Assembly (NCBI RefSeq): GCF_014650875.1
Contig: NZ_BMVU01000026.1
Location: 54,689 to 118,688, forward strand
Reading direction: 5' to 3'
DNA from: Streptomyces minutiscleroticus
GTDB lineage: Bacteria > Actinomycetota > Actinomycetes > Streptomycetales > Streptomycetaceae
Length of the DNA: 64,000 nucleotides
The translations under genes and the position numbers were made by a program. This document shows, piece after piece, positions 58,835 to 64,000 of the stretch; position 1 is the first letter of the stretch; each line of letters starts with the position of its first letter. Below the pieces are notes generated by a model that saw only the letters and a program-made list of their open reading frames with translations, made no database searches and was not told where the DNA came from.

Positions 58835-59821
58835 ATGGCTGCGACGCAGGCGCAGGCGGCACCGGCGGAGGACGCCCCTCCGGAGCTGCGGGAACACTTC
58901 GACGCGACGATCGCGCGCGACCAGCGGATCGAGCCGCGCGACTGGATGCCCGAGGGGTACCGCAGGACGCTGATCCGGCAGGTGGCGCAGCACGCGCACT
59001 CGGAGATCATCGGCATGCAGCCGGAGGGGGAATGGATCACGAAGGCGCCCTCGCTGCGCCGCAAGGCGATCCTCTTCGCCAAGGTGCAGGACGAGGCCGG
59101 GCACGGGCTCTACCTGTACTCGGCGGCCGAGACGCTGGGCGCCGACCGCGCGGACCTCACCCGGCGGCTGATCGAGGGCCGGCAGAAGTACTCGTCGATC
59201 TTCAACTACCCCACCCTGTCCTTCGCCGACGTCGGGGTGATCGGCTGGTTCGTGGACGGCGCCGCGATCTGCAACCAGGTCCCGCTGTGCCGCAGCTCCT
59301 ACGGGCCCTACGCGCGCGCCATGGTCCGCATCTGCAAGGAGGAGTCCTTCCACCAGCGGCAGGGCTACGAGCTACTGATGACGATGATGCGCGGCACCGA
59401 CGCCCAGCGCGAGATGGTCCAGGACGCGGTGGACCGGTGGTGGTGGCCGTCACTGATGATGTTCGGCCCGCCCGACGACGCCTCGCCCAACTCCGCGCAG
59501 TCCATGGCGTGGAAGATCAAGCGGCACAGCAACGACGAGCTGCGCCGGCGCTTCGTCGACATGACGGTCCCGCAGGCCGAGAAGCTCGGTGTGACACTGC
59601 CCGACCCGGAGCTGCGCTGGAACGAGGAGCGCGGGCACCACGACTTCGGCACCCCGGACTGGGACGAGCTGATGCGCGTCATCAAGGGCGACGGGCCGTG
59701 CAACGCGCAGCGGATGGAGCGGCGCCGCACCGCTCACGAGGAGGGCGCCTGGGTGCGCGAGGCGGCCGCCGCGCACGCGGCCAGGCAGGCGGCCCGGGCG
59801 AGGAAGGAAACAGTGGCATGA
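58835..59821 (+). CDS. paaA: Phenylacetyl-CoA epoxidase, catalytic subunit PaaA
   Basis: This 328-residue di-iron oxygenase subunit adds one oxygen across the ring of phenylacetyl-CoA. Iron ligands lie in AKVQDEAGHGLYLYSAAE (E-x-x-H) and ICKEESFHQRQGYELL (E-x-x-H). Further family blocks are RQKYSSIFNYPTLSFADVG and RWWWPSLMMFGPPD. ATG 58835 is preferred to 58829 because AGGGG then lies six bases upstream. It is the first of five coupled genes; its stop overlaps the paaB ATG. Confidence 0.95.
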   Translation: MAATQAQAAPAEDAPPELREHFDATIARDQRIEPRDWMPEGYRRTLIRQVAQHAHSEIIGMQPEGEWITKAPSLRRKAILFAKVQDEAGHGLYLYSAAETLGADRADLTRRLIEGRQKYSSIFNYPTLSFADVGVIGWFVDGAAICNQVPLCRSSYGPYARAMVRICKEESFHQRQGYELLMTMMRGTDAQREMVQDAVDRWWWPSLMMFGPPDDASPNSAQSMAWKIKRHSNDELRRRFVDMTVPQAEKLGVTLPDPELRWNEERGHHDFGTPDWDELMRVIKGDGPCNAQRMERRRTAHEEGAWVREAAAAHAARQAARARKETVA

Positions 59822-60120
59822 GCGACACGCACACCCCCGAGGGCGACTGGCCGCTGTACGAGGTGTTCGTGCGCGGCAAGCGCGGGCTGAACCACGTGCA
59901 CGTCGGGTCGCTGCACGCCGCCGACGACCGGATGGCGCTCACCCACGCCCGCGACCTGTACACCCGGCGCAACGAGGGCGTGAGCATCTGGGTGGTGCGC
60001 TCCGAGCACATCGCGGCCTCCACCCGCGACGAGAAGGACCCCTTCTTCGCCCCCAGCGCCGACAAGGTCTACCGCCATCCCACCTTCTACGACATCCCCG
60101 GCGACGTCCCGCACATCTAG
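59818..60120 (+). CDS. paaB: Phenylacetyl-CoA epoxidase subunit PaaB
   Basis: The 100-residue structural subunit matches the family: WPLYEVFVRGKRGLNHVHVG, SLHAADDRMALTHARDLYTR, and EGVSIWVVRSEHI. It bridges PaaAC heterodimers in the complex. ATG 59818 overlaps the paaA stop and has AGGAAGGAA upstream. Confidence 0.95.
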   Translation: MSDTHTPEGDWPLYEVFVRGKRGLNHVHVGSLHAADDRMALTHARDLYTRRNEGVSIWVVRSEHIAASTRDEKDPFFAPSADKVYRHPTFYDIPGDVPHI

Positions 60121-60130
60121 GAGCAGGGAA

Positions 60131-60961
60131 ATGAGTGACGACCACGTCTACCTGTCCCTGGCCGAGGAGCACGACGACGGCGACGCCCGCTGGGCGTTCG
60201 GGACCGGCTTCGAGGACCCGCTGCACGGTGTGGACACCTCCCTGCCCGCCGGGGTCGACGCGGCGGAGCTGGCCGCGTGCTGCCTGGCGCTCGGCGACGA
60301 CGCCCTGGTCTCGGCCCAGCGGCTGGCCGAGTGGACCACCCGCGCTCCCGAGCTGGAGGAGGAGGTGGCGCTCGCCAACATCGGGCTCGACCTGCTCGGC
60401 CAGGCCCGCCTGCTGTACGCGCGCTGCGGCCAGGTCGACGGCACGGGACGTGACGAGGACGCCTACGCCTACTTCCGCGACGCCGGGGACTTCCGCAACG
60501 TGCGCCTGGCCGAACTGCCCAACGGTGACTTCGCCTTCTCCATGGTGCGGCTGCTGGTGCTCTCCAGCTGGCGCCTCGCGCACTTCGGGAGGCTCAGCGC
60601 CTCGCCCGACCCCGTACTGGCGGCCGTCGCGGCCAAGGGCGTGAAGGAGCTGGCCTACCACCGCCAGTACGCGGCCGAGTGGGTCGTCCGCCTCGGGGAC
60701 GGCACCGAGGAGTCGCACCGGCGGACGCGTGCCGCGCTGACGCGGGTCCTGCCGTACATCGGGGAGCTGTTCACCGCTCACGACGCCCGGGAGGAGGTGG
60801 TCGCCGTACTGCGCCAGGTCACCGAGGCCGCCGGTCTCGCGCTGCCCGCCTGGCGGCCGCTGGCCGGCGCGGGCCGCGACGGCGACCACACCGAGCACCT
60901 CGCCCCGCTGCTGGCCGAGCTGCAGAGCGTGGCCCGCGCCCATCCGGGGGCGACATGGTGA
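60131..60961 (+). CDS. paaC: Phenylacetyl-CoA epoxidase subunit PaaC
   Basis: This 276-residue ferritin-like non-catalytic partner of PaaA shows ALVSAQRLAEWTTRAPELEE, VALANIGLDLLGQARLLYAR, RDAGDFRNVRLAELPNGDFA and GVKELAYHRQYAAEWVVRLG. The start lies ten bases after paaB with GGAGCAGGG upstream. The stop overlaps the paaD start. Confidence 0.94.
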   Translation: MSDDHVYLSLAEEHDDGDARWAFGTGFEDPLHGVDTSLPAGVDAAELAACCLALGDDALVSAQRLAEWTTRAPELEEEVALANIGLDLLGQARLLYARCGQVDGTGRDEDAYAYFRDAGDFRNVRLAELPNGDFAFSMVRLLVLSSWRLAHFGRLSASPDPVLAAVAAKGVKELAYHRQYAAEWVVRLGDGTEESHRRTRAALTRVLPYIGELFTAHDAREEVVAVLRQVTEAAGLALPAWRPLAGAGRDGDHTEHLAPLLAELQSVARAHPGATW

Positions 60962-61470
60962 CGGTCCTCACCGGCGTCCGGCGCGCCCGGCACGTCGCCG
61001 AGCAGGTCCCGGACCCCGAGCTGCCCATGCTCACCCTCGCCGACCTCGGCGTCCTGCGCGGGGTGGGCATCGCCCCCGACGGCACGGTCGTCGCCGAGCT
61101 CACCCCGACCTACTCCGGCTGTCCCGCCATGGCCGAGATGCGCGCCGAGGTGGCCGCGCGGCTGCGGGCCGCCGGGTACGAGCGGGTCGAGGTGCGCACG
61201 GTCCTCGACCCGCCGTGGACCACCGACTGGATCACGGCCGCCGGGCGGCGCAAGCTCGCCGAGCACGGCATCGCGCCCCCGGGCCCGGCGCCGCGCCCCG
61301 CGTCCGGCCCGGTGCCGCTGGTGCTGTCCGCGACCCGGCGCGCGGTGCCGTGCCCGCGCTGCGGTTCGGCCGACACGCAGGAGACCTCCCGCTTCGGCGC
61401 CACCTCCTGCAAGGCGCTGTGGCGCTGCCGCGCCTGCCGCGAACCGTTCGAGTACGTCAAGGAGATCTGA
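60955..61470 (+). CDS. paaD: PaaD, iron-sulfur maturation protein of the epoxidase
   Basis: The 171-residue MIP18/DUF59-type protein shows PDPELPMLTLADLGVLRGVG and LTPTYSGCPAMAEMRAEVA with the conserved Cys. A C-terminal zinc-ribbon follows, with VPCPRCGSADTQETSRFGAT then CKALWRCRACREPFEY, whose two CxxC pairs bind metal. PaaD is needed to make active epoxidase. ATG 60955 overlaps the paaC stop; GTG 60958 is an alternative. Confidence 0.93.
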   Translation: MVTVLTGVRRARHVAEQVPDPELPMLTLADLGVLRGVGIAPDGTVVAELTPTYSGCPAMAEMRAEVAARLRAAGYERVEVRTVLDPPWTTDWITAAGRRKLAEHGIAPPGPAPRPASGPVPLVLSATRRAVPCPRCGSADTQETSRFGATSCKALWRCRACREPFEYVKEI

Positions 61471-62588
61471 TGGAGGACCTGTTGGCACCCGGCACCGCCG
61501 CCCCCGGCGCGGTGCGGCGCGCACGCCGCCGCCCGGCCTTCCGCTCCCTGCGCGTGGCGTCGGTGCAGCGCCTGTGCGAGGACGCCGTCGCCGTCGGCTT
61601 CGACGTCCCCGCGGAACTGGCCGGGGAGTTCGCCTTCGCGCCCGGACAGTCCCTCACCCTGCGCCGCGAGGTGGACGGGCGCGACGAGCGCCGCTCGTAC
61701 TCGATCTGCTCGCCGGCGGGCGCGCGGCCCCGGATCGGCGTGCGCGAGGTGCCCGGCGGACTGTTCTCCTCCTGGCTCGTGCGCGAGGTGCGGCCCGGCG
61801 ACACCGTCGAGGTGATGGCTCCCACGGGCGCCTTCACGCCCGATCTCGGCACACCCGGCCACCACGTCCTGATCGCCGCCGGGTCGGGCATCACACCGAT
61901 GCTGTCCATCGCCGAGTCCGTCCTCGCCGCCGACGACCGTTCCCGGGTCACCCTGTTCTACGGCAACCGCCGCACCGACTCGGTGATGTTCGCCGACGAG
62001 ATCGCCGACCTGAAGGACCTGTACCCGACCCGCTTCCAGCTCGCCCACGTCCTGTCCAGAGAGCCCCGCGAGACCGACCTGCTCTCCGGACGGCTGGACG
62101 CCGGCCGGCTCGCCGCGCTCGTCGACGGCCTGGTCGACGTCGCGCGCGCCGACCACTGGTGGCTGTGCGGCCCGCACGGCATGGTCCGCGACGCGCACGA
62201 GGTGCTCGCCGGACTCGGTGTGCCCGGCGACCGGATCCACCAGGAGCTGTTCTTCGCCGACGAGGAGACGGTCCGGCCGGTGCGTCACGAGGAGGCGCGG
62301 ACGGACGGCCCGGTCAGCCAGGTCACCGTCGTCCTGGACGGCCGCTCCACCACGTCCGCCCTGCCGCGCGACACCACCGTCCTGGACGCGGCGTCCCGGG
62401 TCCGCCCCGACCTGCCCTTCGCCTGCAAGGGCGGTGTCTGCGGCACCTGCCGCGCCCTGGTCACGGACGGCGAGGCCGACATGCGCCGCAACTACGCGCT
62501 CGAACCCGCCGAGATCGAGGCCGGCTACGTACTGACCTGCCAGACCTTCCCCGCGTCGGACACACTGACGGTCGACTACGACAGCTGA
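61470..62588 (+). CDS. paaE: Phenylacetyl-CoA epoxidase reductase PaaE
   Basis: This 372-residue reductase passes electrons from NADPH to PaaA. It has an FAD domain (FAFAPGQSLTLRREVDGRDE, RRSYSICSPAG), an NAD(P) domain (VLIAAGSGITPMLSIAESVL, YGNRRTDSVMFADE, WWLCGPHGMV), and a C-terminal plant-type [2Fe-2S] ferredoxin domain with ACKGGVCGTCRALV and a fourth Cys in LTCQTF. ATG 61470 overlaps the paaD stop (TGATG) with AAGGAG upstream. A hairpin closes the operon. No paaK or ring-opening genes are in the window. Confidence 0.95.
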   Translation: MEDLLAPGTAAPGAVRRARRRPAFRSLRVASVQRLCEDAVAVGFDVPAELAGEFAFAPGQSLTLRREVDGRDERRSYSICSPAGARPRIGVREVPGGLFSSWLVREVRPGDTVEVMAPTGAFTPDLGTPGHHVLIAAGSGITPMLSIAESVLAADDRSRVTLFYGNRRTDSVMFADEIADLKDLYPTRFQLAHVLSREPRETDLLSGRLDAGRLAALVDGLVDVARADHWWLCGPHGMVRDAHEVLAGLGVPGDRIHQELFFADEETVRPVRHEEARTDGPVSQVTVVLDGRSTTSALPRDTTVLDAASRVRPDLPFACKGGVCGTCRALVTDGEADMRRNYALEPAEIEAGYVLTCQTFPASDTLTVDYDS

Positions 62589-62593
62589 GCGGC

Positions 62594-62623
62594 GGGGCCG
62601 CCGAGCGGCAGGCCGGCGGCCCC
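62594..62623. terminator. Hairpin between paaE and the iminopeptidase gene
   Basis: GGGGCCGCCG and CGGCGGCCCC form a perfect ten-base stem around a ten-base loop, six bases after the paaE stop and just before the convergent pip stop. It can serve both. Confidence 0.72.
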
Positions 62624-62635
62624 TGACGCCCGCTG

Positions 62636-63616
62636 TCAGCGAACGGCCGCGAAGCGGTTCAGTGCCCGCAGTACGTGACCGCGGGTCCTGGCGCCGCCCA
62701 GATGGCCCGCGTCCTCCACGACGTGCAGTTCCGAGCCGGGCCAGGCGCGGTGGAGCTCCCAGGCGGTGAGGAGGGGGCCGCCCATGTCGAAGCGCCCGTG
62801 GACCAGGACCCCGGGGATGCCGGCCAGCCGGCCCGCCTCCCGCAGGAGCACACCTTCTTCCAGCCATGCCCCGTGGGAGAAGTAGTGGGAGCAGATGCGG
62901 ACCAGCGCCAGCCGGGCGTCGGACGGACGGTCGCCGTACGGGTGGGCGGTGCCGTTCGTCTCCCCGGACAGGACCGCGTCCTCCCAGGCGCACCAGTCGG
63001 CCGTGGCCTTCTCCCGCACCGCGGCGTCGGGGTGCTCCGTCAGGCGGGCGTACGCCGCGACGACGTCACCGTCGCGTGGCGTACCGCCGGCTCCCGCGAC
63101 GAAGCGCTCCCACTGTTCGGGGAAGAAGCGGCCGACGCCCCGGTAGAGCCAGTCGATCTCCGAACGCCGGGTGGTGGTGACACCGGAGACGACGATCTCG
63201 GACACGCGCTCCGGATGCCGCTCGGCGTAGGCCAGGAGGAGCGTCGAGCCCCAGGAACCGCCGTACAGCAGCCAGCGGTCGATCCCCAGGTGCTCCCGCA
63301 GCCGCTCCATGTCGGCGATCAGGTGCGGGGTGGTGTTGTGCCGCATGTCGGTCGCGGGGTCGGCGGCGTGCGGGGTGCTGCGGCCGCAGCCGCGCTGGTC
63401 GAACAGGACGACCCGGTACCGCTCCGGGTCGAAGTACCGGCGCGCGCCCGTGCCGCACCCCGACCCGGGACCACCGTGCACGACGAGCGCCGGCTTGCCG
63501 TCCGGGTTGCCGCAGACCTCCCAGTACACGAGGTTGCCGTCGCCGACGTCCAGCATCCCCGTCCCGTACGGCTCGATCGGCGGATACAACTCGCCCGCGT
63601 CACCCGTGCCGCCCAT
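62636..63616 (-). CDS. pip: Proline iminopeptidase
   Basis: This 326-residue alpha/beta hydrolase of peptidase family S33 removes N-terminal proline. It has the oxyanion motif VVHGGPGSGCGTGARRYFDP, DQRGCGRSTPHA, and the nucleophile elbow YGGSWGSTLLLAYAE. The acid and His residues come in GRFDMGGPL and EDAGHLGG. It has no signal peptide, so it acts in the cytoplasm. ATG 63616 has GAGGGG ten bases upstream; homologues begin near LYPPIEPYGTGMLDV. Confidence 0.94.
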   Translation of the reverse strand: MGGTGDAGELYPPIEPYGTGMLDVGDGNLVYWEVCGNPDGKPALVVHGGPGSGCGTGARRYFDPERYRVVLFDQRGCGRSTPHAADPATDMRHNTTPHLIADMERLREHLGIDRWLLYGGSWGSTLLLAYAERHPERVSEIVVSGVTTTRRSEIDWLYRGVGRFFPEQWERFVAGAGGTPRDGDVVAAYARLTEHPDAAVREKATADWCAWEDAVLSGETNGTAHPYGDRPSDARLALVRICSHYFSHGAWLEEGVLLREAGRLAGIPGVLVHGRFDMGGPLLTAWELHRAWPGSELHVVEDAGHLGGARTRGHVLRALNRFAAVR

Positions 63617-63735
63617 GCCCGACCACCCCTCACGTTCCAACGACACACCGGGAAAAGAAAGTTGGGTAAATGAGATCAACATCTGGTTGGATTGGGTAGG
63701 TGATCTTGCATACCTGTGCTTGAAAGGCAATCACT

Positions 63736-63885
63736 ATGTCGTCCGTCCTCGACCGGGCCCCGGCCGTCGTTCCGCTGACCGCACTCCACAAGGAAGCGGA
63801 ACCCTCCGGTGTGCCCGACGGGGACGCTGCGACGGCCCCGGCCGCCGCTCCCGCCGGTCCGCGCGTCGTGGTGGGGAGGCTGTGA
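63736..63885 (+). CDS. 49-residue unknown protein coupled to the gene at the right edge
   Basis: The peptide runs MSSVLDRAPAVVPLTALHKE, then AEPSGVPDGDAATAPAAAPA and ends GPRVVVGRL. TGAAAGG precedes the ATG at 63736, and the TGA overlaps the GTG of the next gene (GTGA). It lies after an A+T-richer promoter stretch (63655-63730). A small, acidic-to-Ala-rich leader-like product coupled to a larger gene could be a precursor peptide or just a short upstream protein. Not recognised. Confidence 0.5.
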   Translation: MSSVLDRAPAVVPLTALHKEAEPSGVPDGDAATAPAAAPAGPRVVVGRL

Positions 63886-64000
63886 CCGTGTTCGTGCCCC
63901 GCTCCCGGCCCGAGGTCTCCTTCGACACCGTCGACACCGACGTGCTGCGTGTGATCGCCGATCCGCGCACCCCGGTGTTCGTCACCGTGCACGCCAACGG
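63882..64000 (+). CDS. Unknown gene, 3' end outside the window
   Basis: From GTG 63882 the frame is open to the window end: MTVFVPRSRPEVSFDTVDTD, VLRVIADPRTPVFVTVHANG. Only 39 residues are visible. GGGGAGG lies before the start within the preceding ORF. No domain can be named from this piece. Confidence 0.55.
   Translation, partial: MTVFVPRSRPEVSFDTVDTDVLRVIADPRTPVFVTVHAN

Noticed and set aside
1..64000. tRNA or rRNA genes
   Set aside because: No cloverleaf with a T-loop GTTCRANNC context or rRNA-like segment was recognised on either strand by eye; a tRNAscan-SE and Infernal run would settle it.

Overview
The window is a stretch of a Streptomyces chromosome. Four things support this: very high G+C with GTG starts and short purine-rich ribosome binding sites throughout, a complete grey spore-pigment (whiE-type) type II polyketide locus, a Zur-type set of zinc-independent ribosomal protein paralogues, and large LAL/LuxR regulators. 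Both ends cut through genes. No rRNA, tRNA or CRISPR array was seen.

Layout. 1-8.7 kb: the end of a flavoprotein, a serine beta-lactamase-like hydrolase, a small membrane protein with a class I PPK2, a phenolic acid decarboxylase divergent from a MarR regulator (with a frameshifted DUF3237 gene behind it), a cytochrome P450 and a secreted streptogrisin-like protease. 9.6-16.9 kb: the spore-pigment locus, seven coupled minus-strand genes (SchA/CurD-like, cupin, KS-alpha, KS-beta, ACP, aromatase/cyclase, cyclase) and a divergent FAD hydroxylase. 17.5-22.4 kb: a MarR gene, the zinc-starvation ribosomal locus (S14, L28, an L31 remnant, a COG0523 protein, S18), then flavohaemoglobin and its NsrR-like regulator.

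22.5-27.7 kb: two decayed genes (DUF3152 protease-like, Ser/Thr kinase-like), an MT0933-like small protein, a membrane protein reading in frame into TerD, a GlsB-type membrane protein, an LCP cell-wall ligase and a small helical protein. Three near-identical TCTACA-N4-TGTAGA palindromes lie upstream of the last three. 28.1-36.5 kb: a sugar ABC operon without its own ATPase, a DUF4190 protein, an I36-like protein, a P450 with an odd I-helix, fused fragments of MerR and RibD-like genes, and acetate kinase behind a run of 20-bp repeats.

37.4-47.2 kb: three giant LAL regulators in tandem plus a PAS-LuxR regulator. 47.4-52.5 kb: a siderophore/iron ABC importer with an iron box and an AraC regulator. 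52.5-55.1 kb: a repeat-rich locus of unknown function with two frameshifted genes. 55.3-64 kb: tryptophan 2,3-dioxygenase, a stand-alone ctaD, a small membrane protein, the phenylacetyl-CoA epoxidase operon paaABCDE, proline iminopeptidase, and at the right edge a 49-codon ORF coupled to a truncated gene.

The conserved operons look intact. Between them lie at least six genes or remnants with single-base frameshifts or missing ends, so accessory gene decay (or local sequence error) is a theme of the window. The best candidates for new biology are the membrane-TerD read-through, the TCTACA-N4-TGTAGA regulon, the LAL trio with progressively altered Walker A motifs, and the loss of L31 from the Zur operon with a 24-codon remnant still coupled to the COG0523 gene.
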